A stretch of 64,000 nucleotides of DNA from Clostridiales bacterium (GTDB lineage Bacteria; Bacillota; Clostridia; Peptostreptococcales; Anaerovoracaceae), in assembly GCA_022773945.1 (NCBI GenBank), contig JALFNS010000048.1:1-64000 (forward strand). The letters are read 5' to 3'. Of this stretch, positions 1-7,188 are shown piece after piece. The position numbers and the translations under genes were made by a program. Position 1 is the stretch's first letter; the number at the start of each line of letters is the position of its first letter. Below the pieces are notes generated by a model. That model was not told where the DNA came from, did not search any database, and saw only the letters and a program-made list of their open reading frames with translations.

Positions 1-113
1 AGAAGGACTTTCTTTCCCTCTCCTGCAAGACCGACCCCAAGGTTTAAGGCTGTTGTGGTCTTCGCTACGCCTCCCTTTTGATTGCATATTGCTATGACAT
101 TACATTTCTTCAT
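1..113 (-). CDS. ParA/Soj-family ATPase, N-terminal fragment cut by window edge
   Basis: Reading the minus strand from an ATG at 113 gives a 37-residue start containing NQKGGVAKTTTALNLG, the deviant Walker A motif of ParA/Soj/MinD ATPases, which partition DNA or position proteins. A GGAGG ribosome site precedes the ATG by a few bases. The third glycine of the usual KGGVGKT is alanine here. The start overlaps the 3' end of the upstream gene by 14 bases, so the two are co-translated. The rest lies outside the window. ParA next to small unknown genes is common on integrative elements, but a chromosomal Soj cannot be excluded from this fragment. Confidence 0.85.
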   Translation of the reverse strand, partial: MKKCNVIAICNQKGGVAKTTTALNLGVGLAGEGKKVL

Positions 114-546
114 GGCAATCCTCCTCGCAAAGGAAGGCGTAGTCATCACTTTCATCTGCCAGCTTTTCAAAGAGCACGTCAAGGAAGTACTCACAGAAGT
201 CTTCGTCGTACTCCAGATACTCCGTAAGGCCCTCCAGGAACCTTCCGGTGTCTTCATCTCCTCTCACTCTTAAGATATCTGCAAGAAACTCAATTGCTTC
301 TGAAAAGCATTCATGGCAGCTCATGCACTTTGCAATGCGCATTGTGTGCATGAAAATGCATTCATCGAACTTCTTCTTTGTTTTGCCGGCGATTGCCCCG
401 GCAACGGACTCGGCATATGCAACAAGCTCGTTAAGCACGCCTTCCTCTTCCTCTGTCCAGTACTCCGGCTCATCGAGCTCTTCTGCATCCGCCCCTGTGA
501 TGATGATTCTGATTACTAATTCCTTTTCGCTTTTTCTTTCTCTCAT
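100..546 (-). CDS. acidic cysteine-containing hypothetical protein (148 aa)
   Basis: I do not recognise this family. The protein is very acidic, with runs of Glu/Asp throughout, and has Cys residues at CMSCHEC and near the C-terminus (CEEDCHEEM) that could bind metal. No signal peptide or membrane segment is visible. The ORF track starts at 591, but the ATG at 546 (MRERKSEKEL) has GGAAAGGA just upstream and the longer start would run back into a terminator, so 546 is preferred. It overlaps the ParA start by 14 bases and is probably its operon partner; it may be a partition or regulatory partner, which is only a guess from position. Confidence 0.6.
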   Translation of the reverse strand: MRERKSEKELVIRIIITGADAEELDEPEYWTEEEEGVLNELVAYAESVAGAIAGKTKKKFDECIFMHTMRIAKCMSCHECFSEAIEFLADILRVRGDEDTGRFLEGLTEYLEYDEDFCEYFLDVLFEKLADESDDYAFLCEEDCHEEM

Positions 547-575
547 TTCTGTTCCTTTCCGCCGTATCGGCCTGC

Positions 576-608
576 AATAAAAAAGCCGCACTCCCTATTG
601 AATGCGGC
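576..608 (-). terminator. Rho-independent terminator
   Basis: On the minus strand GCCGCA and TGCGGC arms close a hairpin that is followed by a TTTTTT run. It lies between the 47-aa gene and the acidic protein gene, so it ends the upstream transcript or acts as an attenuator in front of the acidic protein-parA pair. Confidence 0.75.
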
Positions 609-634
609 ATGTAAAGGATATATAGATATATGAA

Positions 635-778
635 TCATGCAATGAGCCTTGCGAGGATCTCATCGACAGGATCTGTATATCTGTTTTCTGCTATGAGGGT
701 GTTTCTAAGCTCATTAAGGGCAAATACCAGGACTCTGACCTCATCATGTGTCAGCTTAAGCTTCATTTGATATCTCAT
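635..778 (-). CDS. small hypothetical protein (47 aa)
   Basis: This gene is too short for the ORF track. An ATG at 778 has a strong GGAGG eight bases upstream and opens a 47-codon frame ending in TGA; the protein begins MRYQMKLKLTHDEV and ends EILARLIA. It is amphipathic and likely helical, with no Cys and no membrane segment. A terminator follows it. I do not recognise the family. The strong ribosome site and tidy placement between two terminators argue that it is real. Confidence 0.6.
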   Translation of the reverse strand: MRYQMKLKLTHDEVRVLVFALNELRNTLIAENRYTDPVDEILARLIA

Positions 779-861
779 GACTCTTTCCTCCAATCATTTC
801 TGTATTATTTGTATCAGTTTAATATGTGAGAATGAATGCAGCAAATGTGCGAATTCGGATA

Positions 862-886
862 TGAAAAAAGACAGCCGAAGCTGCCT
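862..886 (-). terminator. Rho-independent terminator after the AAA ATPase gene
   Basis: On the minus strand GGCAGC-TTCG-GCTGTC is followed by TTTTTT, about 40 bases past the stop of the ATPase gene. The UUCG-type tetraloop and T-run are typical. Confidence 0.8.
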
Positions 887-927
887 TGGGGTTCATATGA
901 CTGATAGATTAAACGATAAATTTCGCT

Positions 928-1635
928 CTATTCATCTAGCAGATGATTTAGAATTTGCTCACGATTATTCAAGAACATTGAAGTGATTTGATAACTATCC
1001 GTATCCTCATACTGGCACGGATGTATCACACCTTTATCAAAGGTTAGTATCTCAGAATCCGGAAGACCAAGTATGATAGGCGAATGAGTTACAATAAAAA
1101 ACTGTGCGCCTTGTTTTCTGCAACGGTCAATTTCAAACAACAATGTAAGCTGTCTCTGTGGTGATAGTGCAGCTTCAGGCTCGTCTAAGAAATACAGTCC
1201 GTTTCCATTAAAGTTATTTTGAACCATTGCTAGGAAGCTCTCACCGTGAGACTGCTCATGATAGTGCATAGGAACGCCGCCAGGGCCTTTCGAATATTCA
1301 TCCTCTGTAGTTGCTACATTATAAAAGCTTTCAGCTCTAAGAAAATAACCCCATTTCGCTCGTATTTGTCTGGACAGGCGAATTGCATCACACAGCTTCG
1401 AGTGTGAGTCATAGGTTGAAAAAGAATAGTTCTTTGTGCCACCCTCTGGGTTAAACCCTTCTGCAATGGCCATCGCCTCCAGCAACGTCGATTTCCCGCT
1501 GCCATTCTCGCCAACAAAGAACGTAACTTGTTTATTAAAGGAAATCTTACTAACATTGTGAATTGCTTCAATCTCACTAAGGTAACTTCCTTGTTCGACT
1601 TTATTCCAATCTATGAAAACATCTTTAATGAACAT
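928..1635 (-). CDS. AAA/ABC-type ATPase, COG3910-like (235 aa)
   Basis: This is a soluble ATPase of the SMC/ABC superfamily of the short, single-domain kind often called predicted ATPase COG3910. Walker A is GENGSGKST near residue 43, an ABC-type signature SHGES lies near residue 130, Walker B is LYFLDEPEAALS near residue 148, and a switch histidine follows (FIVTHSPI). No nuclease or membrane domain is fused, and the length fits the family. The ribosome site is weak. It is followed by its own terminator. Such ATPases occur alone or within defence and mobile regions; a defence role here is inference from the accessory setting only. Confidence 0.85.
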   Translation of the reverse strand: MFIKDVFIDWNKVEQGSYLSEIEAIHNVSKISFNKQVTFFVGENGSGKSTLLEAMAIAEGFNPEGGTKNYSFSTYDSHSKLCDAIRLSRQIRAKWGYFLRAESFYNVATTEDEYSKGPGGVPMHYHEQSHGESFLAMVQNNFNGNGLYFLDEPEAALSPQRQLTLLFEIDRCRKQGAQFFIVTHSPIILGLPDSEILTFDKGVIHPCQYEDTDSYQITSMFLNNREQILNHLLDE

Positions 1636-1695
1636 GACTTTATACCGTATATATAACTTCCAGGTTCTATTCTAAAGTGACAGCAACAGCTCATA

Positions 1696-1896
1696 TTACA
1701 AATGGTCGTTATTCTTATTCTTTCTGTACACTAACCAGCTAACGAGAAAGCTGTTTGTAAACAGATATGCAACAAGACCTTTATCTATAGCATTCTTTTC
1801 TTTCTCTGTTTTATACTTGCGTGATTTCATAATGAAGTACACTATCACCCCAATTATTATTACTAACAATACGATTGAGATAATAGATTGTTTCAT
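1696..1896 (-). CDS. small membrane protein (66 aa)
   Basis: The protein has a long N-terminal hydrophobic segment (SIISIVLLVIIIGVIVYFIM), a basic linker, and a second moderately hydrophobic stretch (LVAYLFTNSFLVSWLVY), so it probably spans the membrane twice. Of two close ATGs, the one at 1896 lies six bases from GGCGGTGA and is preferred to 1902. I do not recognise the family. It sits about 60 bases upstream of the ATPase gene on the same strand and may be co-transcribed with it. Confidence 0.55.
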   Translation of the reverse strand: MKQSIISIVLLVIIIGVIVYFIMKSRKYKTEKEKNAIDKGLVAYLFTNSFLVSWLVYRKNKNNDHL

Positions 1897-1902
1897 TTCC
1901 AT

Positions 1903-2166
1903 TCACCGCCTTTTCAAATTCAAACTTACTTCAGCTTCATTATACATTCCGGCACTGACCCCGTAAACGCAAACAATTATGCATCACCTGCAAAAGGGCA
2001 GACTCCCCCCCTGGTATAGAAAATACCTGATTTTCGAGTCCCGCGGGCAACAAAAAATGTGAATTTGCAGTTTCTGAATCCACCCAAAAACGGGCTTCTC
2101 CCAACCGATTCCCATTTTAAAGTTCCTTTGTATACCTTTGTATGCGTCTGTACGACGTGAATCTAT
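1903..2166. other. gene-free stretch between accessory genes and tRNA-Ser
   Basis: No ORF here has a ribosome site or family signature. The stretch holds a small inverted repeat (GGTAT/ATACC near 2014-2028) and, at 2031-2048 on the plus strand, TTTCGAGTCCCGCGG, which looks like the 3' end of a tRNA T-arm without its partner. It may be scar sequence from integration, but I cannot show that. Confidence 0.4.
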
Positions 2167-2211
2167 ATAAAAAAGGAAACCCGCAAAGCATTGCAATTGC
2201 TTGATTTCCTT
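2167..2211 (-). terminator. possible second terminator downstream of tRNA-Ser
   Basis: On the minus strand an imperfect stem with GGAAA and TTTCC outer arms and AAGCA/TGCTT inner arms is followed by TTTTTT. The stem has bulges, so confidence is modest. Confidence 0.45.
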
Positions 2212-2223
2212 GAAATTTCAATG

Positions 2224-2249
2224 AAAAAGAGACCTTGTTCAGGTCTCTT
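2224..2249 (-). terminator. Rho-independent terminator of tRNA-Ser
   Basis: On the minus strand AAGAGACC and GGTCTCTT pair around a seven-base loop and run into TTTTTC, directly after the tRNA 3' end. Confidence 0.85.
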
Positions 2250-2254
2250 CGTTA

Positions 2255-2342
2255 TGGCGGAGGACATGGGACTCGAACCCACGAGGCTGTTACACCCTAC
2301 TCGCTTTCCAGGCGAGCTCCTTAGCCACTCGGTCAATCCTCC
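2255..2342 (-). tRNA. tRNA-Ser (anticodon GGA)
   Basis: The 88-nt gene begins GGAGGAT and ends GTCCTCC-G-CCA, giving a seven-base acceptor stem with one U-G pair and an encoded CCA. The anticodon loop CTGGAAA carries GGA. The long variable arm and the GTGGG-TTCGAGT-CCCAT T-arm are those of a class II serine tRNA. A terminator follows it. The accessory-looking genes lie immediately on its 3' side, the usual insertion point for tRNA-targeting elements. Confidence 0.95.
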
Positions 2343-2350
2343 GTACGAAT

Positions 2351-2374
2351 GTGCGGCGGTGGCTCCCGCCGCAC
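2351..2374 (-). terminator. strong GC hairpin between lipoprotein gene and tRNA-Ser
   Basis: GTGCGGCGG and CCGCCGCAC pair perfectly around six bases. No T-run follows, so it may be a processing or pausing hairpin rather than a standard terminator. Confidence 0.5.
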
Positions 2375-2421
2375 TCAATCACTATACCAAAATATGCGGT
2401 GAATTTCAAGTACTTATTCGT

Positions 2422-2844
2422 TTACTCACCTGTGTACTCTTTTTCCCAGAGCACGGTGTCATCCCCGTTGAGGAACACCACCTTGAAGGATATGCCGCTG
2501 ATACCGCTTTCATCCTCTATGAGCTTGATGGACTCATTACAGCTTTCGGCCAGCGCCTCATCCTGAGATTCAATCGCCTCGCTTATCTGATCAACCAGGT
2601 TCCCCTCATAGGTTTCCTTGTACTTCATGGTGACTATACAGCAGTTCTTGTCATAGTCCACACTGATATCACAGAGGTCATTGCTCTCAATCTGGTTGTC
2701 GATTTCCTCGCCTACCTCGGGATTATCACTGATGAAGGACTCCAGTGTCATCTCGCTCTCCGAGCCTCCGCATCCTGCCATTCCCATAAGCATGCATACT
2801 ATCACACCTGCTGCCGTCAGCAGCTTCATCGCTTTCTTAATCAT
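2422..2844 (-). CDS. DUF4854-like lipoprotein (140 aa)
   Basis: A lipoprotein signal (MIKKAMKLLTAAGVIVCMLMGMAGC) places the lipidated Cys near residue 25. The mature part is acidic and resembles the small DUF4854 lipoproteins of Clostridia, whose function is unknown. The start codon overlaps the thrC stop as ATGA, so it is translationally coupled to thrC and part of the coaB-thrC operon. The link to threonine or CoA synthesis is positional only. Confidence 0.75.
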   Translation of the reverse strand: MIKKAMKLLTAAGVIVCMLMGMAGCGGSESEMTLESFISDNPEVGEEIDNQIESNDLCDISVDYDKNCCIVTMKYKETYEGNLVDQISEAIESQDEALAESCNESIKLIEDESGISGISFKVVFLNGDDTVLWEKEYTGE

Positions 2845-4319
2845 TTAACGCTCTCCTCCACTGCATCCATCATATCCTTAATTTCAATAACTCCTCTGTG
2901 CCTTATCTCTCTGCTGTCCAGATTTCTGAGCGCCTTCGGCACGCGTACGCCGGTCTCTTCAGCAACGGCCTCGATGCATCTGAAGCCGTTCTCCTCCTTC
3001 GGCAGTCCTATGGCCTCCGCAACGCTCTCGGCGAACTTGTAGGCGCTGGCTGTGGAAGCTATGAGCGTCGGAGTCTCATCTCCTGTGTTCTTCACGTAAT
3101 CCTTGTAGACTTTGTAGCCCACCGCCGTGTGAGTGTCGATGAGGTAGCCGTGTTCTCTGTACATCTCACCGATTGTGGCGTTCGTCTCCTCCACGGTTGC
3201 CGTGCCGCCGGCGAACTTCTTCATTCCCTCGCGAATCGCCGGGCTGACCTCGTAGCGGTGCTCCGTCTCAAGCTGCTTCATCAGACGCGAAATCTCCTCC
3301 CCGTCGTTGCCGCTCAGGTGATAGAGCAGTCTCTCCAGGTTGCTGGAGATGAGTATGTCCATGGACGGCGAGTTTGTGAGGTAGAACTCTCTGTTCGTAT
3401 CGTATACGCCGGTCTCGATGAAGTCGGTCAGTATGCGGTTCTTGTTCGATGCACAGATGAACTTGTTCACAGGTATTCCCATCTCGGACGCGTAGTAGGC
3501 GGCCAGAATGTTTCCGAAGTTGCCTGTCGGAACGCAGATGTTCACCTTGTCGCCGGCCTTGATGACGCCTTTCTCCAGAAGCTTCACGTAGCCCCATACG
3601 TAGTAGGCTACCTGAGGCACAAGACGGCCGATGTTTATGGAATTGGCTGACGACAGCTTGCACTTCATTCCCGCCAGTTTTTTCGCAAAATCCTCGTCGT
3701 TGAAAATCTTCTTCACGCCTGTCTGTGCGTCGTCGAAGTTTCCTTCTATGGCGAATACGTGAGTGTTGGCGCCCTCCTGAGTGATCATCTGTCTCTCCTG
3801 AACCTGACTCACGCCTTTGTTCGGGAAGAATACTATGATCTCCGTTCCCGGAACGTCTGCGAATCCTTCGAGAGCCGCCTTGCCCGTGTCGCCGGAGGTG
3901 GCTGTGAGGATGCAGATTTTGCTGTCTTCCTTCTCCTTTTTTGTTGCTGTTGTGAGAAGGTAAGGCAGTATGCTGAGGGCCATGTCCTTGAAGGCGGCAG
4001 TTCTGCCGTGGTAGAGTTCCAGGAAGTATGCTCCGCCCGCTTCAGTCACGGGCACGATTTCCTCCTCCTCGAACTTGCCCACGTAGGCGCCCTCTGTGCA
4101 GTATCTCATTTCCTCGTCGGTGTAATCGTCGAAGAATGTCTTTATTATGGTGAAGGCAACTTCCTTGTAGCTTTTGCCCTTGAAATCTTCAATATCACAC
4201 GGGAGCGCCGGTATGCTCGCCGGCACGTAGAGTCCCTTGTCCTCGGCGATGCCCTGAATGACTGCCTGCGCCGCCGTCTTGTAATTGCTGCTGCCTCTGG
4301 TGCTTTCGTATTTAATCAT
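2841..4319 (-). CDS. thrC: threonine synthase
   Basis: Threonine synthase converts O-phosphohomoserine to threonine with pyridoxal phosphate in the cytosol. The 492-residue length fits the long form. The N-terminal domain begins MIKYESTRGSSNYKTAAQAVIQGIAEDKGLYVP, and the PLP-binding lysine lies in ELYHGRTAAFKDMALS near residue 110. A glycine-rich phosphate loop (VPTGNFGN) follows near residue 265. AGAGGT precedes the ATG. It lies 13 bases behind coaB and overlaps the downstream lipoprotein gene by four bases. Confidence 0.95.
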   Translation of the reverse strand: MIKYESTRGSSNYKTAAQAVIQGIAEDKGLYVPASIPALPCDIEDFKGKSYKEVAFTIIKTFFDDYTDEEMRYCTEGAYVGKFEEEEIVPVTEAGGAYFLELYHGRTAAFKDMALSILPYLLTTATKKEKEDSKICILTATSGDTGKAALEGFADVPGTEIIVFFPNKGVSQVQERQMITQEGANTHVFAIEGNFDDAQTGVKKIFNDEDFAKKLAGMKCKLSSANSINIGRLVPQVAYYVWGYVKLLEKGVIKAGDKVNICVPTGNFGNILAAYYASEMGIPVNKFICASNKNRILTDFIETGVYDTNREFYLTNSPSMDILISSNLERLLYHLSGNDGEEISRLMKQLETEHRYEVSPAIREGMKKFAGGTATVEETNATIGEMYREHGYLIDTHTAVGYKVYKDYVKNTGDETPTLIASTASAYKFAESVAEAIGLPKEENGFRCIEAVAEETGVRVPKALRNLDSREIRHRGVIEIKDMMDAVEESVK

Positions 4320-4332
4320 TACTACCTCTCTT

Positions 4333-5100
4333 TTATCTGAGTTTATCGTCTATGAACCGGAATATCTCCTCCGGTGTTTCCAGCTGCACTCCCGTGAAGC
4401 CGTCCTTAGTGCATATGTGTCTGGTCATTCTGCCGCTGCGCAGATCCGCCAGATCGTTGGCCATTATGTAGTCCATGCGGTTCTTCTCCGCCAGATGTGT
4501 GGCCACTGAATAGAGTTCCTCCTTCGGAACGCCCTCCAGGAGTTTGCATCCCACCAGGAGCGTATCCGGGAACCATTCTCTCAGCCGTCCGATAATCTTC
4601 GGCGTGAGAGTGAGCTTGGCCGTCAGGTTCTTCTGATAGCTGGAGATTTTCGTGTCGTCGTTGAGCTTGCACTTCGGATTCTCCATTATGGTCAGGAAAT
4701 CCTCAGGGGATTTCGCACTGTCCTTAGCCGCAAAGAGCTCCTCCGCCAGATCCTCCAGAAGGAAGGAAAACTCGCCTTTGTAGTCGCCTACAGCCGCTGC
4801 GTGTATGATAACGTCCCAGCTTCCTTCGTCTCTGCAGTCTTCGATGGCCTTCATCATGTCCTCCGTGGTCTCAACTCCCACGCACCTGAAATTCTCCGGG
4901 GCGATACCCCTGTCAGCCATCATGACTTCTATCTTCTCGGTATCAACGCTGTGGTTAAAAATCGCCGTCACGCTGTACCCCGCCTCCAGGAAGAGCATTG
5001 CCAGATTTCTCGACAGGCTTCCCGTAGACATGTTCGTTATTTTCATGACCTCGTCGATGTATTCGTTCGTCGGTCCTCCGGTTATAAGTAGCTTCTTCAT
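4333..5100 (-). CDS. coaB: phosphopantothenate-cysteine ligase, standalone CoaB type
   Basis: CoaB joins 4'-phosphopantothenate to cysteine in coenzyme A synthesis. The protein has the CoaB Rossmann-like fold: GGPTNEYIDEVMKITNMSTG at the N-terminus, AAAVGDYK in the middle, KISSYQKNLTAKLTLTPKI as the dimerisation/active-site strand, and MANDL near residue 215. There is no CoaC flavoprotein domain, unlike the usual bacterial CoaBC fusion, so CoaC must be encoded elsewhere. It heads the coaB-thrC-lipoprotein operon and faces a DUF554 gene across a shared palindrome. Confidence 0.88.
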   Translation of the reverse strand: MKKLLITGGPTNEYIDEVMKITNMSTGSLSRNLAMLFLEAGYSVTAIFNHSVDTEKIEVMMADRGIAPENFRCVGVETTEDMMKAIEDCRDEGSWDVIIHAAAVGDYKGEFSFLLEDLAEELFAAKDSAKSPEDFLTIMENPKCKLNDDTKISSYQKNLTAKLTLTPKIIGRLREWFPDTLLVGCKLLEGVPKEELYSVATHLAEKNRMDYIMANDLADLRSGRMTRHICTKDGFTGVQLETPEEIFRFIDDKLR

Positions 5101-5141
5101 GACTGTCTCCTTACCGCTGATTTCAGCCGTGCTTCAAAGCC

Positions 5142-5176
5142 CATTGTACCACAAAAGCACTGTTTGTGATACAATG
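5142..5176. promoter_or_regulatory. 35-bp palindrome in divergent coaB / DUF554 promoter region
   Basis: Arms CATTGTACCACAAA and TTTGTGATACAATG are complementary at 13 of 14 positions around a seven-base centre. The arms place the hexamer TACAAT symmetrically on both strands, suitable as -10 boxes for each of the two divergent genes. It could be a bidirectional promoter, an operator, or both. No matching regulator gene is adjacent. Confidence 0.6.
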
Positions 5177-5200
5177 AAATGGCTTTAGGAGGTAAGTACT

Positions 5201-5896
5201 TTGATAGGAACTTTTGTTAACGTAGGAACTATAATTATCGGCAGCCTTGTGGGCGGCCTTTTCAAGAAAATTCTCAGCGACCGGGTGAACAAGGCGCTCT
5301 TCATCGCCATGGGTCTGGCCGCTTTCGGTCTGGGTATAAATTCGGTTGTTCAGAACATGCCCGACAGCAAGTTTCCCGTGCTCTTCATCGCCAGTCTGGC
5401 TATCGGCGGGGCTGTGGGCACAATGATAGATATTGACGGTCGCGTGGGCAGGCTCACGTCCAGGAGCAGTTCGGACTCCGGCTCATCGGCCTCCGGTCCG
5501 CGTCTCGGCGAGGGTCTCGTAACAGGCTGCCTGCTCTACTGCATCGGCACCCTGTCCATCCTGGGACCGGTGCAAAGCGCCTTAAACGGTGACCACACTT
5601 TTCTCTTCACCAATGCCACTCTGGATCTGGTGACTTCCATGGTCCTGGCCACCACCTACGGCGTTGGAATGTGTCTGGCCGCCGGGGTTCTGCTTCTGTG
5701 GCAGGGAAGCATATACGGGCTCACCCTTCTCGTGGGCAATTTCATCACGGATACCATGATGTGCGAGCTGAGCATCGTAGGCGGCTTTCTCATCGCCATG
5801 TCCGGTCTGGGCATTCTGGAAATCAAGGACTGCAAAACCCTCAATTTCCTGCCTGCCCTTATCGTTCCGCCTGTCTGGTGCCTGCTCTTCGCCTGA
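5201..5896 (+). CDS. DUF554 family membrane protein
   Basis: This integral membrane protein of 231 residues matches the DUF554 family (YqgA-like), whose function is unknown. It starts GTFVNVGTIIIGSLVGGLF and shows about six hydrophobic segments with glycine-rich turns, for example GLAAFGLGINSV and GCLLYCIGTLSILGPV. The start codon is TTG, fixed by a GGAGG eight bases upstream; no ATG fits. It is transcribed alone, divergent from coaB. Confidence 0.9.
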   Translation: MIGTFVNVGTIIIGSLVGGLFKKILSDRVNKALFIAMGLAAFGLGINSVVQNMPDSKFPVLFIASLAIGGAVGTMIDIDGRVGRLTSRSSSDSGSSASGPRLGEGLVTGCLLYCIGTLSILGPVQSALNGDHTFLFTNATLDLVTSMVLATTYGVGMCLAAGVLLLWQGSIYGLTLLVGNFITDTMMCELSIVGGFLIAMSGLGILEIKDCKTLNFLPALIVPPVWCLLFA

Positions 5897-5959
5897 GCGC
5901 AGATCCGCTCCGCGGATGTGCGGCTCCGCCGCTGCGGCGCCGGCTGCAGCCTTTGCAGC

Positions 5960-6517
5960 TTACTTGAGCTTCTCGCCGTCACCGAATGCATCGCCGACGA
6001 TTTCACCCAGCACTATGTACTTGTGATTTACAGGGTCATATGTGATGGGTTTTATTTTGGCCGGATCGATCTCGCCGCCGGTGAGAATGCTCTCGTCCGC
6101 GTTAACGTTGACGATGGTTCCGATCATCAGATGCGACTCTTCGTCGTAGCTGTAAAGCTTGCAGTCCAGTGCCATCTTCAGCTCGCTGATCAGCGGCGCG
6201 TCTACGAACTCGCTCTTCTCCGCATGGAATCCGGCTCTCTCGAACTTGTCCGGAACCTGATTGCCCGACTCGATTCCCACATAATCGCAGGCAGTCTCAT
6301 ACTCGGCGCTTCCCACGCTTACGGTGAACTCGCCCTTCTCCAGAATGTTCTTCACAGTCTTGTGACCCGGGGAAACGCACATGGCAATGCGGTCATCGCT
6401 GCAGATTCCGCCCCATGCGGCATTCATGCAACATGGAACGCCCTCACCGTCATAAGCCGCCAGAATCAGCACCGGCATCGGATAAAGATATGGTTTAACA
6501 CCAAAATTTTTTCTCAT
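5960..6517 (-). CDS. flavin reductase / flavoredoxin family protein
   Basis: The 185-residue protein has the split-barrel FMN-binding fold of flavoredoxin-like flavin reductases, with MNAAWGGICSDDRIAMCVSPGHKTVKNI near the N-terminus and a typical MIGTIVNVNADE strand. Such proteins bind FMN and pass electrons from NAD(P)H or ferredoxin partners to soluble acceptors. AAAGGAGGATTTACC precedes the start. It stands alone, with GC-rich palindromic sequence between it and the convergent DUF554 gene. Confidence 0.88.
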   Translation of the reverse strand: MRKNFGVKPYLYPMPVLILAAYDGEGVPCCMNAAWGGICSDDRIAMCVSPGHKTVKNILEKGEFTVSVGSAEYETACDYVGIESGNQVPDKFERAGFHAEKSEFVDAPLISELKMALDCKLYSYDEESHLMIGTIVNVNADESILTGGEIDPAKIKPITYDPVNHKYIVLGEIVGDAFGDGEKLK

Positions 6518-6555
6518 GGTAAATCCTCCTTTTTTTAAAATTATAACACTTTCTC

Positions 6556-6585
6556 TTTACATTTACATCCGTTCTGTGTTATAAT
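6556..6585 (+). promoter_or_regulatory. promoter of tRNA-Glu
   Basis: TTTACA at 6556 and TATAAT at 6580 are separated by 18 bases, and the tRNA begins 27 bases downstream. This is a near-consensus vegetative promoter. Confidence 0.75.
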
Positions 6586-6611
6586 TCTGCTTGCAGTCAA
6601 GAAATGAATAT

Positions 6612-6686
6612 GCTCTCTTGGTCAAGTGGTTAAGACGTCGCCCTCTCACGGCGGAATCAGGGGTTCGACTCCCCTAGGGAGTACCA
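6612..6686 (+). tRNA. tRNA-Glu (anticodon CTC)
   Basis: The 75-nt gene has the glutamate signature TTGGTCAAGTGGTTAAGAC, an anticodon loop CTCTCAC carrying CTC, and a GGGGTTCGACTCCCC T-arm. The acceptor stem GCTCTCT/AGGGAGT includes two wobble pairs. CCA is encoded. Glu(CTC) is a supplementary isoacceptor; Glu(TTC) must be elsewhere. Confidence 0.93.
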
Positions 6687-6693
6687 AGAAAAA

Positions 6694-6722
6694 AGCAGAG
6701 TCCAGTGCGGCTCTGTTTTTTT
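6694..6722 (+). terminator. Rho-independent terminator of tRNA-Glu
   Basis: CAGAG and CTCTG arms pair and are followed by a run of seven T, eight bases after the tRNA CCA end. Confidence 0.8.
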
Positions 6723-6750
6723 ATTGCTATTCCCCTACGAACCGGAATTA

Positions 6751-7061
6751 TGTATCTAAAATCGAATAAATCATGAAAAATAGATACAGTAGGACTCCAC
6801 TGGCGAAAGTAGTATGTATCTATTATTGATGAGAACAAGAGATTTAGATACATAATCCCCGATTACAAGGGTGTCCTGAAGACTACGTAGTTCAGACATG
6901 TATCCAAATTACCGAGTTTTGGTTAAAACAGATACATCCCGCATCGGATTACGGAGGTACTGTATCTATTTTAGGAAGAAATTGCGAATCTAGATACATA
7001 GAGCCTTCAGCCCACAGCCTGTATGTATCTAAAATTGAAGAAAATCCGCAAAATAGATAAT
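6751..7061. repeat. repeat array A: five units of TGTATCTA-N22-TAGATACA
   Basis: Five inverted pairs of an 8-bp word lie at 6751/6781, 6815/6845, 6899/6929, 6961/6991 and 7024/7054. The start-to-start distance within every pair is exactly 30, so each 38-bp unit has a 22-bp core. Units are separated by 26, 46, 24 and 25 bases. Unit 3 carries TGTATCCA/CAGATACA and unit 5 ends TAGATAAT. The cores are AT-rich and only loosely alike (units 1, 4 and 5 share a GAA-AAAT theme), while the sequence between units is richer in GC. The array fills the convergent gap between the tRNA-Glu terminator and etfA. No gene or known repeat family explains it. Confidence 0.85.
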
Positions 7062-7083
7062 ATGACCCCGCAGATGGATGTTG

Positions 7084-7118
7084 TACCAAAACAAAACAGA
7101 CACCTGCCCGGGTGTCTG
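7084..7118 (-). terminator. distal terminator downstream of etfA
   Basis: CAGACACC and GGTGTCTG pair perfectly around six bases; on the minus strand the hairpin is followed by TTTTGTTTTGG. It backs up the stronger hairpin nearer to etfA. Confidence 0.7.
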
Positions 7119-7131
7119 CCCAGACTGTAGA

Positions 7132-7168
7132 CAAATAGCCGCCCTCCGGCTCAATGCCGTCGGGCGGC
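7132..7168 (-). terminator. proximal terminator of the acd-etfBA operon
   Basis: GCCGCCC and GGGCGGC arms enclose a second small GC stem, about 20 bases past the etfA stop, followed on the minus strand by TATTTGT. The short T-run suggests partial termination. Confidence 0.6.
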
Positions 7169-7188
7169 CTCTGATTTTTATCAAAAAT

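Noticed and set aside
928-1635. complete two-gene phage-defence system (ATPase plus small membrane protein)
   Set aside because: The ATPase is of the common COG3910 type and the small membrane protein has no recognisable effector motif; position alone is not enough.
2031-2048. attachment site or tRNA fragment (TTTCGAGTCCCGCGG)
   Set aside because: It resembles a tRNA T-loop but lacks the pairing 5' strand, and it is inverted relative to tRNA-Ser, so it cannot be a direct-repeat att site of that gene.
6751-7061. CRISPR array for repeat array A
   Set aside because: Only the 8-bp arms are conserved, the 22-bp cores are not, and no cas gene or leader is nearby. Alternating AT-rich cores and GC-richer gaps only superficially resemble repeats and spacers.
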